From contig NZ_ANBA01000002.1 in assembly GCF_000341085.1 (NCBI RefSeq), positions 496,001 through 560,000 of the forward strand: a stretch of DNA of 64,000 nucleotides. Reading direction: 5' to 3'. Below the pieces are notes generated by a model, which made no database searches, was not told the origin of the DNA, and saw nothing but the letters and a program-made list of their open reading frames with translations. Origin of the DNA: Nocardiopsis ganjiahuensis DSM 45031. GTDB taxonomy: Bacteria > Actinomycetota > Actinomycetes > Streptosporangiales > Streptosporangiaceae. Within the stretch, counting starts at the first letter, position 1. Each line of letters starts with the position of its first letter. Shown here piece by piece: positions 35,141 through 43,851 of this stretch. The translations under genes and the position numbers were made by a program.

Positions 35141-36895
35141 TCACCCGAGTGCGCCGGTCGAGGCGTCGGCGTGGGCGGGGCCCTCGTTGTCTCCGTCGCT
35201 GCCGGAGCCGTGGTCGGGGCCCAGCGCCAGCAGCCGGGTGCCGCGCCGGTTCCACTCCGCCGGACGCCAGCCGCGCCGCAGCAGGTCGGTCCGGGCCAGT
35301 TCGGGGGCGACCGAGGTGACGAACACGTACTGCCGGCCCCCCGTGTCACGGTCGAAGAAGCCCCGCTCCCCCGCCGCGGTCGTGCCGGGGCCGTCCGGCA
35401 CCGCGGTGTCCGGGGTGCCGACGGCGTCGGCCCCGGAGCACTCGGCGGCGCAGGCGAGGTCGGCCAGCCGGTGTCGTCCGACCGGCCCGGTCCACAGGTG
35501 CGCCCACGGCGAGGTGGCGCGTTCGGCCAGAGCCGCCCAGTGCTCCGGCTCGAACCCGCCCACCTGGGAACGGACCCCGCCCCGGGTGAGTTCCTCCGGG
35601 GTGTCGGGGGCGGTGGCGCGGACCGTGCGCACGGTCAGGCCCTCCGCTCGCAGGCGCTGGACGCCCGGCATCCGGGCGGCGGTGTCGGGCACGACCAGCT
35701 CGGCGGGGCGCAGACGGGAGGACAGGAGGTCCTCGGCCAGGCGTTCGGCGTCGGCCTCGGAGGCCGGGTCGGCGAGCACGGCGACACCGCGGCCGCTCAG
35801 CGGGAGTTCGGTACCGGGTGTGCCCGCCGCGAACTCGAGCCCGTCCAGGAGAGCGGCCAGGCGGACCGGGGCGGCCTCGTCGAGGAAGACCTGCCGGAGC
35901 ATGGCGCGCACCTCTCGGGGCGTGGGCTGGTCCGCGCGCAGCCGGGGCACGGTGACCGCCAGGTCCTCGGCGTCGGGCACGGGCACGGCCGGGTGCGAGA
36001 CCACCCGGGTGCCGCAGGCCCAGGCGCGTCGGCGCAGGCGCAGGTCGCCGTGGCCGGACTCGGGGATCACGGCGACGTTGGCGGCGCGCAGGGCGTCGGG
36101 CAGGTCCGGGGAGTCGGCGTCGACCACGCCCACCCCGAGGTCCAGGAGGACGTCGGGGACCTGCTGGTCCGGTGCGGTGCGGACGAAGACCGCCTCGGGC
36201 CCGGAGACGAGTTCGGCGGCGACGGGGTTGAACTGGTGCAGCGGCACGCCCGCGTCGCCCTTGTGCACGCGGTCGAAGCCGAGCTGGCGCAGGGCGGGCG
36301 ACGCGGGCGCGTCGTCGAGCAGGACCGTGGGGATGCCGCGCGCCGACGCGGACTCCAGCACCCAGTGCAGGGCCCGGGTGCGGTCGACGGCGGCGGGATC
36401 GCCCACGTGGGCCCAGGGGGACCCGGGTGCGGCCGCCGACGCGGACACCAGGAGCAGGTCGACGTCGACCGCGTCCATCACGATCTGGGCGTCGTGCGGG
36501 CGCAGCGGTACCGAGCGCAGGTAGGGGGCGACGGCCTTCTCCACGGCCGGGCTGAGGACGGTGGCGACGACCAGCAGGTCCTCGCGTCCACCGCTGAGCC
36601 CGGTCAGGAGCCGGGCCTCCTGGCGCTCGGCGTCGAAGGAGCGGACGGGTTCGACCCGGCGGCGCTCGGCGTGGTTGGTGCTGCCGCTGCGCCGCCAGAG
36701 GCGGTAGAGGTCGCGCGGGAGCTTGACCAGGGAGCGGCCGGGGCGCTTGGCGGCGGCGGTGAGCGCGCGGCCCACCTGGAGTGAGGTGGAACCCTCGAGT
36801 GTGGCGAGCCGGGCCTGCGCCTCCTGGAGCTGGGCCTCGCGCTCGGCCAGGGCTTGCCGAAGCTGTTCGGTCTGGCTCTGTTCACGCCGTTTCAC
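35141..36895 (-). CDS. Coiled-coil protein of the surface-glycan locus
   Basis: A 584-residue protein. Residues 1-35 form a coiled coil. They are followed by LEGSTSLQVGRALTAAAKRP and PRDLYRLWRR, a segment I associate with the N termini of actinobacterial glycosyltransferases of surface-polymer loci. The remainder is Ala/Leu/Val-rich with repeated Rossmann-like stretches, but no clear donor-binding motif. It could be a divergent glycosyltransferase or a scaffold. The GTG at 36895 has AAGGTGG 6 bases upstream. The next gene begins at or near its stop, so the two are probably co-transcribed. Confidence 0.6.
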   Translation of the reverse strand: MKRREQSQTEQLRQALAEREAQLQEAQARLATLEGSTSLQVGRALTAAAKRPGRSLVKLPRDLYRLWRRSGSTNHAERRRVEPVRSFDAERQEARLLTGLSGGREDLLVVATVLSPAVEKAVAPYLRSVPLRPHDAQIVMDAVDVDLLLVSASAAAPGSPWAHVGDPAAVDRTRALHWVLESASARGIPTVLLDDAPASPALRQLGFDRVHKGDAGVPLHQFNPVAAELVSGPEAVFVRTAPDQQVPDVLLDLGVGVVDADSPDLPDALRAANVAVIPESGHGDLRLRRRAWACGTRVVSHPAVPVPDAEDLAVTVPRLRADQPTPREVRAMLRQVFLDEAAPVRLAALLDGLEFAAGTPGTELPLSGRGVAVLADPASEADAERLAEDLLSSRLRPAELVVPDTAARMPGVQRLRAEGLTVRTVRATAPDTPEELTRGGVRSQVGGFEPEHWAALAERATSPWAHLWTGPVGRHRLADLACAAECSGADAVGTPDTAVPDGPGTTAAGERGFFDRDTGGRQYVFVTSVAPELARTDLLRRGWRPAEWNRRGTRLLALGPDHGSGSDGDNEGPAHADASTGALG

Positions 36896-37003
36896 GGTCT
36901 GCCACCTTGTGCTCGGTTCGGGAAACCTCGGGTCGGGGCACCGTGGTGCCCGTCGGTCGGTCTGGGTGTCGGGGGGCGCCCGCGCGGACGGAGTCCACGC
37001 CGG

Positions 37004-38113
37004 TCATCGGGACCACTGGGTGAGGACGGAGGCGATGCGCTCCCCCGCGTGGCCGTCCCACAGCGGCGGCACGTCGCCGATCCGCTCCGCGGTGCGGCCG
37101 TCCAGGACCTTGCCGAGGGTCTGCAGGAGGTCGGCCTCGGTGACCAGCTGGTTGGTTCCGTGGGTGATGGTGACGGGGCGCTCGGTGTTGGGGCGCAGGG
37201 TCAGGCAGGGGACGCCGAGTACGGTGGTCTCCTCCTGGACGCCGCCGGAGTCGGTGACCACGGCCGCGGCGCCGCGGGTGAGTGCGACGAAGTCGAGGTA
37301 GCCGAGCGGTTCGAGGAGGCGCACACGCGGGTGGTCGCCCAGCCCGGCGCGGTCGAAGGCGGCCTTGCCCCGCGGGTGCACCGGCATGACGACGTCGGTG
37401 AGGTCGGCGATCTCGTGCAGGCGCTCGGTGAGGCGGGCGACGTTGGCGGGGTCGTCGACGTTGGCGGGCCGGTGCAGGGTGGCCGCGACGTAGCGCTCGG
37501 GGAGGTCGAGGCGGGCGCGCAGGGCGTCGGCGTCGAAGCGGTCGAGGTTGCCCAGGAGGGTGTCGATCATCGGGTTGCCGACGAGGTGGACGCGGTCCGG
37601 GGACACGCCCTCCGCGGCCAGGTGGCCGATCGCCTCGGGGCTGGTCGCGAACAGCACGTCGCTGAGCTGGTCGGTGACCCGCCGGTTGATCTCCTCGGGC
37701 ATGGTGTTGTCGAAGGAGCGCAGGCCCGCCTCGACGTGCGCGACGGGGATGCCGAGCTTGGCGGCGACCAGGGCGGCGGCCACGGTGGAGTTGACGTCGC
37801 CGTAGACCACGACCATGCCGGGGGTGTTCGCGGTGAACTCCCGCTCCAGGCCGACCATGAGCGCGGCGGTCTGCGCGGCGTGCGAGCCCGAGCCGACACC
37901 GAGGTCGACGTCGGGGGTGGGCAGGCCGAGGTCGCGGAAGAAGACGGCGGACATGCGGTCGTCGTAGTGCTGACCGGTGTGCAGGACCGTCTGGTGCGCG
38001 CCCCGCCCGCGCAGGGCGGAGACCACGGGCGCGGCCTTCACGAAGTTGGGGCGGGCCCCGACCACGTGCACGATCCCGGTGTCCTGGCTGCCAAGAGGGG
38101 CACTCGTTGCCAC
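37004..38113 (-). CDS. wecB: UDP-N-acetylglucosamine 2-epimerase (WecB)
   Basis: A 369-residue non-hydrolysing epimerase that interconverts UDP-GlcNAc and UDP-ManNAc. Signature segments are GARPNFVKAAPV near the N terminus, LHTGQHYDDRMS, HVEAGLRSFDNTMPEE, VHPRGK and the nucleotide-binding DSGGVQEETTVLGVP near the C terminus. The GTG at 38113 is chosen because AGAAGGAAA lies upstream; a longer frame to 38257 is not supported. With the WecC gene nearby it would supply UDP-ManNAcA for the wall polymer. Confidence 0.93.
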   Translation of the reverse strand: MATSAPLGSQDTGIVHVVGARPNFVKAAPVVSALRGRGAHQTVLHTGQHYDDRMSAVFFRDLGLPTPDVDLGVGSGSHAAQTAALMVGLEREFTANTPGMVVVYGDVNSTVAAALVAAKLGIPVAHVEAGLRSFDNTMPEEINRRVTDQLSDVLFATSPEAIGHLAAEGVSPDRVHLVGNPMIDTLLGNLDRFDADALRARLDLPERYVAATLHRPANVDDPANVARLTERLHEIADLTDVVMPVHPRGKAAFDRAGLGDHPRVRLLEPLGYLDFVALTRGAAAVVTDSGGVQEETTVLGVPCLTLRPNTERPVTITHGTNQLVTEADLLQTLGKVLDGRTAERIGDVPPLWDGHAGERIASVLTQWSR

Positions 38114-38289
38114 GGCTGTTTCCTTCTGGTTTCGGTGGGGGTGACTGCTGTGCTGGTGCGGGTCCGGGGTGCGGTGGGGCGACGGGGCCGGCGCACGCTT
38201 CGGGTGACGGAGTTCCTTGCCCCAGCCGTCCCGAACGCGACGCCGTGTTGTCACCACCTGGCCACGTCCACGTGGTTGTGTGACTGACC

Positions 38290-40101
38290 GTGCATGACTC
38301 CCAGAATTCCGAACCCCGAGTTCCGCGTCCGCGTGCCCGTTGGCCGAGGGCGGTGACCTTCACCGTGTCCCTGGCCTGGCACCATCTGCGTTCCGAACCC
38401 GCTCGGCTGCCGCTGCTGGTACCTCGGCTGATGCCCGGCCCCGTGCGGAGCGCGGCGCGGGCCGCTGCGTCCCGCTCGGGTGCCCTGCCGCGCGCCTACG
38501 CCCTGTGGGACCAGGGGCGACGCGAGGAAGCGCGCGAGGTGCTGCTGTCCGCCGCCCGGGGCGCCTCGCCCCGGAGGGTGGGGCGCCTGGTCTCGGCGGC
38601 TCTCGCCGCCGGGGACGCCGATACCGCACGTGAACTGGTCGAACGTATCCCGTCGGGGTCGCATCGGACCGCGGCGGAGTACCGGACGGCCCTGGCCACG
38701 GGGCGCGCCGTCCCCGCGTCCCCGTCCGTTTCGCCTGACCGTCACGGGTTCACGTTAACCCGCGGTGCGCCAACGCGGCCTGACGACACGGTGAACGCTC
38801 AGCGACCGGCGGAGACCCGCGGCGAGGGCTGGCGGGTGGCCACGGATCCGGGGCGCCCCGGGGCGGGGGTCCGGGTACTGCACCTGGTCACCAACGCGTT
38901 GCCGCACACCAACGCCGGCTACACCCAGCGCACGCATCGCATCGCGGTCGCGCAGCAGGAGGCCGGGATGGACGTGCACGTGGCCACCCGGGCCGGGTAC
39001 CCGTTGACCAAGGGTGTCCTGGACCCGCGCACGCTGGTGCGCGTGGACGGGATCCCCTATCACCGGCTCCTGCCCTGGACCGCGCCCGGGGACCACGCCG
39101 AGGAGCTCCGGGCGGGGTTGCGGCTGGGGTCGGAGCTGGTGGAGGCGCTGCGCCCGGACGTGCTGCACGCGGCGAGCAACCACCACAACGCGCGCCTGGC
39201 CCTGGAGCTGGGCCGCCGGTACGGGATCCCCGTGGTCTACGAGGTGCGGGGCTTCCTGGAGGAGTCCTGGCTGTCCCGGGACCCCTCCCGCAGTGTCGAG
39301 GACGCCTTCTACCAGGCCGAACGCGCCAGCGAGACCGAGTGCATGCTCGCCGCCGACCTGGTGGTGACCCTCGGGGAGGCGATGCGCGCCGACATCGAGG
39401 CCCGCGGGGTGCCCCGGGAACGGCTGCTGGTCGTCCCCAACGCCGTGGACGTCTCGTTCCTGGACCCGCTTCCGTCCGGGGCCGGGGTCCGCGAAGGGCT
39501 GGGCATCGGACAGGAGGAGTTCGTGGTGGGCACCACCACGAGCTGCTTCGGCTACGAAGGGCTGGAGGTGCTCCTCGAGGCGGTGGCGCTGATGCGTGGG
39601 CAGGGGGAGCCCGCCCACGCCCTGATCGTCGGTGACGGCCCGGAGCTGGCCACGCTTCGTGACCGTGCGGAGCGGCTCGGACTGACCGGCGCGGCGCACT
39701 TCACGGGGCGGGTCCCTGCCGACCGGGTCCGGCACCACCACGCCGCACTGGACGTGTTCGCCGTCCCACGACTTGATGAACGCGTGTGTCGGTTGGTGAC
39801 ACCGTTGAAACCGGTGGAGGCTATGGCTGGAGGGCTCCCAGTTGTCGCCAGTGATCTTCCCGCACTGCGAGAGATCGTGGAACCAGGGGTGACCGGAGAG
39901 TTAATTCCGGCAGGCGAATCGGCACGTCTAGCTGATGTACTCACAAAACTCGCTTACAGTCGTGAAAAGCGGACGTCCTACGGCCAAGCAGGTCAAGAGC
40001 GTGTCGGAGCCAACCGAACGTGGACCGAGGCCGTATACCGCTACAACCAGGCGTACCGGGTTCTTATTCGGAAAATGTCCGGACCAGGACAGAACCCGTA
40101 A
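38290..40101 (+). CDS. GT4-family glycosyltransferase with atypical 3' end
   Basis: A 603-residue glycosyltransferase. An N-terminal helical extension (about 1-165, with AYALWDQGRREEAREVLL) precedes a GT-B domain. TNALPHTNAGYTQRTHRIA begins it, VVYEVRGFLEESWLSRDP lies mid-domain, and the GT4 donor site is near residue 515-530 (PLKPVEAMAGGLPVVASDL). The last 107 codons are unlike the rest: about 47 end in A or T, and one is TTA (39901-39903). The start is GTG at 38290. It is divergent from wecB. Confidence 0.88.
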   Translation: MHDSQNSEPRVPRPRARWPRAVTFTVSLAWHHLRSEPARLPLLVPRLMPGPVRSAARAAASRSGALPRAYALWDQGRREEAREVLLSAARGASPRRVGRLVSAALAAGDADTARELVERIPSGSHRTAAEYRTALATGRAVPASPSVSPDRHGFTLTRGAPTRPDDTVNAQRPAETRGEGWRVATDPGRPGAGVRVLHLVTNALPHTNAGYTQRTHRIAVAQQEAGMDVHVATRAGYPLTKGVLDPRTLVRVDGIPYHRLLPWTAPGDHAEELRAGLRLGSELVEALRPDVLHAASNHHNARLALELGRRYGIPVVYEVRGFLEESWLSRDPSRSVEDAFYQAERASETECMLAADLVVTLGEAMRADIEARGVPRERLLVVPNAVDVSFLDPLPSGAGVREGLGIGQEEFVVGTTTSCFGYEGLEVLLEAVALMRGQGEPAHALIVGDGPELATLRDRAERLGLTGAAHFTGRVPADRVRHHHAALDVFAVPRLDERVCRLVTPLKPVEAMAGGLPVVASDLPALREIVEPGVTGELIPAGESARLADVLTKLAYSREKRTSYGQAGQERVGANRTWTEAVYRYNQAYRVLIRKMSGPGQNP

Positions 40102-40119
40102 ACGAGGACAAGACGTGCC

Positions 40120-40125
40120 TAGACT
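40120..40125 (+). promoter_or_regulatory. -10 box upstream of wecC
   Basis: TAGACT, 19 bases before the ATG at 40145, which would leave a leader of about 12 bases. Confidence 0.35.
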
Positions 40126-40144
40126 CAGACGTCCAGCACTCTGA

Positions 40145-41584
40145 ATGGCCGTCCCACGGCAGTCCTCGAAGATTTACGCCCGTTCACGAAATGAATGCGA
40201 GTGTGACCACGAAGTGGATGCCGCAGCCTCCAACCCAGCCACTGTCCCCGAGCAGAGCTCCGGCTCGGCCAGCGACCTCGTCGTCCTCGGCCTCGGTTAC
40301 GTCGGTCTACCCCTGGCGGCTGAGGCCGTCTCGGCGGGACTGAGGGTGACCGGTTTCGACGTCAGCACACGTGTGGTCGAAGGCCTCAACAACGCCGTGT
40401 CGCACATCGACGACCTGTCGTCCGGCGACGTCACCTCGATGCTGGACAAGGGGTTCAGCGCGACCACGGACCCGGGGTGCCTGACCACCGCGCGCACCAT
40501 CGTCATCTGTGTTCCCACACCGCTCTCCCCGGAGGGCGGCCCGGACCTGGGCGCGGTCACCTCGGCCTCCAAGGCCATCGCCGCCCACCTGTCCCCGGGG
40601 ACCCTGGTGATCCTGGAGTCCACCACCTACCCGGGCACCACCGAGGAGGTCGTCCGGCCGCTGCTGGAGGAGTCCGGCCTGGTCGCAGGTGCCGACTTCC
40701 ACCTGGCCTTCTCACCCGAGCGGATCGACCCGGGCAACCCGACCTTCGGCGTGGCCAACACCCCGAAGGTGGTCGGCGGACTCACCGAGGAGTGCGGACA
40801 GGCGGCCGCGACGTTCTACGAGAACTTCGTGGACACCGTGGTCCGGGCCCGCGGCACCCGTGAGGCCGAGATGGCCAAGCTGCTGGAGAACACCTACCGG
40901 CACGTGAACATCGCCCTGGTGAACGAGATGGCCGTCTTCTGCCAGGAGCTGGGCATCGACCTGTGGGACTCGATCGCCGCCGCGGCCACCAAGCCGTTCG
41001 GCTTCCAGGCGTTCTACCCCGGCCCGGGCGTGGGCGGACACTGCATCCCCATCGACCCGAACTACCTCTCCTACAAGGTCAAGACGCTCGGCTACCCGTT
41101 CCGGTTCGTCGAGCTGGCCCAGGAGATCAACGGCCGGATGCCCGCCTACGTGACCCAGCGCGCCCAGGAGCTGCTCAACGACTCCGGTCTGGCGCTCTCC
41201 CGGTCCAAGGTCCTGCTGCTGGGTGTGACCTACAAGGCCGACATCGCCGACCAGCGCGAGTCGCCGGCGCGGCCGGTGGCCCGCAAACTCGCCGCCAAGG
41301 GCGCCACCCTGACCTACCACGACCCGCACGTGGAGTCCTGGCAGGTGGACGGTGTGGACGTGCCCCGCTCCACCGACCTGGAGCAGGCGATGGCCGACGC
41401 CGACCTGACCATCCTGCTGACCGACCACACCGAATACCGGCCCAAGCTGCTCACCGAGTACGCGCGGCTGCTCCTGGACACCCGCGGTGTCCTGCGCCGC
41501 CCCGACCCCGAGTCCGACGCCGTGGCCGAGGTGCCCGCACAGATGCGCCGCCGCGTCCAGCGTGAGGGGATCCAGGTCCTTTAA
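40145..41584 (+). CDS. wecC: UDP-N-acetyl-D-mannosamine dehydrogenase (WecC-like)
   Basis: A 479-residue nucleotide-sugar 6-dehydrogenase. The NAD-binding VVLGLGYVGLPLAAEA is near residue 46, ESTTYPGTTEEV follows, and the catalytic cysteine lies in GPGVGGHCIPIDP near 300. The C-terminal domain (about 345-460) contains GVTYKADIADQRESPA. Two NAD-dependent oxidations would turn UDP-ManNAc, the WecB product, into UDP-ManNAcA; a UDP-GlcNAc dehydrogenase is an alternative. The first 40 residues are an unusual Cys/Asn/Glu-rich extension from the lower-GC segment, so the true start may be further in (GTG at 40214). Confidence 0.88.
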   Translation: MAVPRQSSKIYARSRNECECDHEVDAAASNPATVPEQSSGSASDLVVLGLGYVGLPLAAEAVSAGLRVTGFDVSTRVVEGLNNAVSHIDDLSSGDVTSMLDKGFSATTDPGCLTTARTIVICVPTPLSPEGGPDLGAVTSASKAIAAHLSPGTLVILESTTYPGTTEEVVRPLLEESGLVAGADFHLAFSPERIDPGNPTFGVANTPKVVGGLTEECGQAAATFYENFVDTVVRARGTREAEMAKLLENTYRHVNIALVNEMAVFCQELGIDLWDSIAAAATKPFGFQAFYPGPGVGGHCIPIDPNYLSYKVKTLGYPFRFVELAQEINGRMPAYVTQRAQELLNDSGLALSRSKVLLLGVTYKADIADQRESPARPVARKLAAKGATLTYHDPHVESWQVDGVDVPRSTDLEQAMADADLTILLTDHTEYRPKLLTEYARLLLDTRGVLRRPDPESDAVAEVPAQMRRRVQREGIQVL

Positions 41585-41852
41585 CCGACGACGAACAGGT
41601 CAACAGGGCCCCGAACAGGCCCGCCACGAGGCACGTCGACCCGGACGCCATACGGCGTTCGACGGCGTGCCTTCGCGCGTTCACCCGCGCCCAACCGAAG
41701 GTTCACTGGAACCACCCCCCGTGTCCACTCGGCTTTCCTCCGTGTGTTTCCGCAGGTGAATACCGTGTCGTACAGCTGATACCGCACCTTCACAGCGGAT
41801 CATCGAATACGGACCAGTCGTACCAAAACGGTGACACACGTAGGTGATCTCG
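41585..41852. other. Intergenic region
   Basis: No credible gene. The part from about 41740 is lower in GC and ends in the -10 box of the next gene. Confidence 0.4.
41841..41846 (+). promoter_or_regulatory. -10 box for leaderless glycosyltransferase
   Basis: TAGGTG, 6 bases before the ATG at 41853. Confidence 0.45.
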
Positions 41853-43019
41853 ATGCATGCGCTTGTGGCCACGATTGTGCACCACCCCGAGGACGCCCGA
41901 ATCCTGCACCGCCAGATCCGGGCGCTCGTGGACGCCGGACACACAGTGACCTATGTGGCCCCGTTCCGGGAGTGCGGGGTGATCCCCTGGGACCAGGTGC
42001 GAGCAGTGGACGTCCCCCGCGCCTCCGGCCGCGACCGGATGTCCTCCATCCAGGCGGCCCGGGCGGCTCTGGCCCGGCTGGCCCCGGAGGCCGACCTCCT
42101 GCTCTTCCACGACCCGGAACTGATGCTGGCCCTGCCCACCAAACGACCGGTGACGGTGTGGGACGTCCACGAGGACACCCCCGCCGCCCTGCGCACCAAG
42201 CCGTGGATCCCGCAGCCGCTGCGGCGCCCGCTCGGCGGCGTGGTCCGCGGTTTCGAACGCCGCGCCGAACAGCGGATGCGCCTGATCCTGGCCGAGGAGG
42301 GGTACCGGTCCCGGTTCAGGGGCAACCACCCGGTGGTGCCCAACACCACCGACGTCCCCGAGACCCCGCTCCGCCCGCCCGGCGACGACCGGGTCGTCTA
42401 CCTGGGGCAGCTCTCGAAGGCGCGGGGCGCACAGGACCTGATCGAGATGGGCCGCCGGCTGCGCGACCACGGGGTGCGCCTGGAGGTGATCGGCGGCGCC
42501 GACCACGTGGTCCGCCCGCTGCTGCGCGACGCCCACCAGGAGAACGCGCTGCACTGGTACGGCTTCGTGCCCAACGACAGGGCTCTGCGCATGGCGGCCG
42601 GCGCCCTGGCCGGGATCAGCCTGCTGCACGACACCGACAACTACCGGCACTCCATGCCCACCAAGGTCGTGGAGTACATGGCCCACGGGCTTCCGGTGGT
42701 CACCACGCCGAACCCGATGGCCGCGGCCCTGGTGACCAAGCGCCCGGAGGGCCCCGCCGGTACGGTCGTGCCGTTCGAGGACCCCGCCGCGGCCGCCCGG
42801 GCCGTACTGGAGCTGCGACGCGACGAGAAGCTCCGCCACGAGTACGCCGACACCGGGCACCGGATCGCACAGGCCTCCTACCACTGGCCGGTACAGGCAC
42901 GGCTGTTCGTGAAGCAGCTGGAGGAGTGGGTCGCCGAGGCCAACGGCCCGGTGCCCTCGGTCCCCCGCCCCAGGGCGCCCCGCCAGAGCGGGCGCAGGCG
43001 CACCGCGCTCCGCGAATGA
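41853..43019 (+). CDS. GT4-like glycosyltransferase
   Basis: A 388-residue GT-B glycosyltransferase. HALVATIVHHPEDARILHRQ starts the acceptor domain, and VWDVHEDTPAALRTKPW is mid-domain. VVYLGQLSKARGAQDLIEMG begins the donor domain, with SMPTKVVEYMAHGLPVVTTP supplying the donor-site Glu. The C terminus is basic. The ATG at 41853 is chosen because of the TAGGTG box, against an upstream GTG at 41844. It belongs to the ManNAcA locus and likely extends or caps the polymer. Confidence 0.87.
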   Translation: MHALVATIVHHPEDARILHRQIRALVDAGHTVTYVAPFRECGVIPWDQVRAVDVPRASGRDRMSSIQAARAALARLAPEADLLLFHDPELMLALPTKRPVTVWDVHEDTPAALRTKPWIPQPLRRPLGGVVRGFERRAEQRMRLILAEEGYRSRFRGNHPVVPNTTDVPETPLRPPGDDRVVYLGQLSKARGAQDLIEMGRRLRDHGVRLEVIGGADHVVRPLLRDAHQENALHWYGFVPNDRALRMAAGALAGISLLHDTDNYRHSMPTKVVEYMAHGLPVVTTPNPMAAALVTKRPEGPAGTVVPFEDPAAAARAVLELRRDEKLRHEYADTGHRIAQASYHWPVQARLFVKQLEEWVAEANGPVPSVPRPRAPRQSGRRRTALRE

Positions 43020-43109
43020 ACCCCGTGGTCCGGCCACGGGGAGCCGCACGGCCAGGACCTGGGCGGACCGGTGAAGGAGCTCACATATCGTTCTGTTGAG
43101 AAATATCTT

Positions 43110-43123
43110 CCTAGTCAACTAGG
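43110..43123. promoter_or_regulatory. Palindromic operator candidate
   Basis: CCTAGT-CA-ACTAGG, a 14-base palindrome between a possible -35 (TTGAGA, 43096-43101) and a -10 (TAGGTT, 43120-43125) in an AT-rich patch. The placement is that of a repressor operator controlling the nitroreductase gene. Confidence 0.5.
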
Positions 43124-43190
43124 TTGTGCCCGTTAGCCGTCTCCGGACGGCATGCCCCGAACCCGCACGAGCACCGCCGAGGTGGACGAC

Positions 43191-43796
43191 ATGAGTGACG
43201 CACTGGTCCTGAACAAGGACGCCCAGGACCTGCTGTTCCGCGGCGCCCGCACCGCCAACTCCTTCACCGGCGAGCCGGTGACCGACGAACAGATGCGCGC
43301 CATCTACGACCTGGTCAAGTACGGCCCCACGGCGATGAACAACCAGCCGCTGCGGGTCACCGTCGTCCGCTCCGCCGAGGCCCGCGAACGGCTCGTGAAG
43401 CACATGGCGGGCAACAACGCCCCCAAGACCGCGACGGCCCCGCTGGCCCTGGTCCTGAGCGCGGACAGCTCCTTCCACGAGCACTTCCCGAAGACCTTCC
43501 CGGTCGTGCCGGACGCCCGCGACAACTTCTCCGGCATGCCGGTCGAGGCCCGTGCCTCCATGGCCCTGCAGAACGCGTTCCTGCAGGTCGCCTACCTGAT
43601 CATGGGTGTTCGCGCCGCCGGCCTGGCCGCCGGACCGATGACCGGCTTCGACGCCGAGGGCGTGCGCAAGGAGTTCTTCGGCGAGGACTCCAGCCAGACC
43701 CCGGTCGTCGTCATGAACATCGGCAAGCCCGGCCCCGACGCCTGGTTCGACCGCCTGCCGCGCCTCGACTACGAAGAGGCCGTCACCGAGATCTGA
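43191..43796 (+). CDS. Nitroreductase-family protein, RutE/HadB-like
   Basis: A 201-residue FMN-dependent nitroreductase of the malonic semialdehyde reductase (RutE) type. FRGARTANSF and YGPTAMNNQPLRV are the FMN-binding segments, and GVRAAGLAAGPMTGFDA holds the typical C-terminal contacts. Full length. The ATG at 43191 has GAGGTGGA a few bases upstream; an upstream ATG at 43152 is less likely. It is a single gene between a palindromic operator and a strong terminator, suggesting inducible control. The substrate could be malonic semialdehyde or a quinone/nitro compound. Confidence 0.85.
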   Translation: MSDALVLNKDAQDLLFRGARTANSFTGEPVTDEQMRAIYDLVKYGPTAMNNQPLRVTVVRSAEARERLVKHMAGNNAPKTATAPLALVLSADSSFHEHFPKTFPVVPDARDNFSGMPVEARASMALQNAFLQVAYLIMGVRAAGLAAGPMTGFDAEGVRKEFFGEDSSQTPVVVMNIGKPGPDAWFDRLPRLDYEEAVTEI

Positions 43797-43813
43797 TCCC
43801 GGAACAGCAGAGA

Positions 43814-43843
43814 GGGGGCGGGCGCCGTGCGGCGCCCGCCCCC
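43814..43843. terminator. Strong bidirectional terminator
   Basis: A perfect 13-bp GC stem (GGGGGCGGGCGCC with 43831-43843) and a GTGC loop, between the convergent nitroreductase gene and stressosome operon. Confidence 0.88.
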
Positions 43844-43851
43844 TTCCCGTC

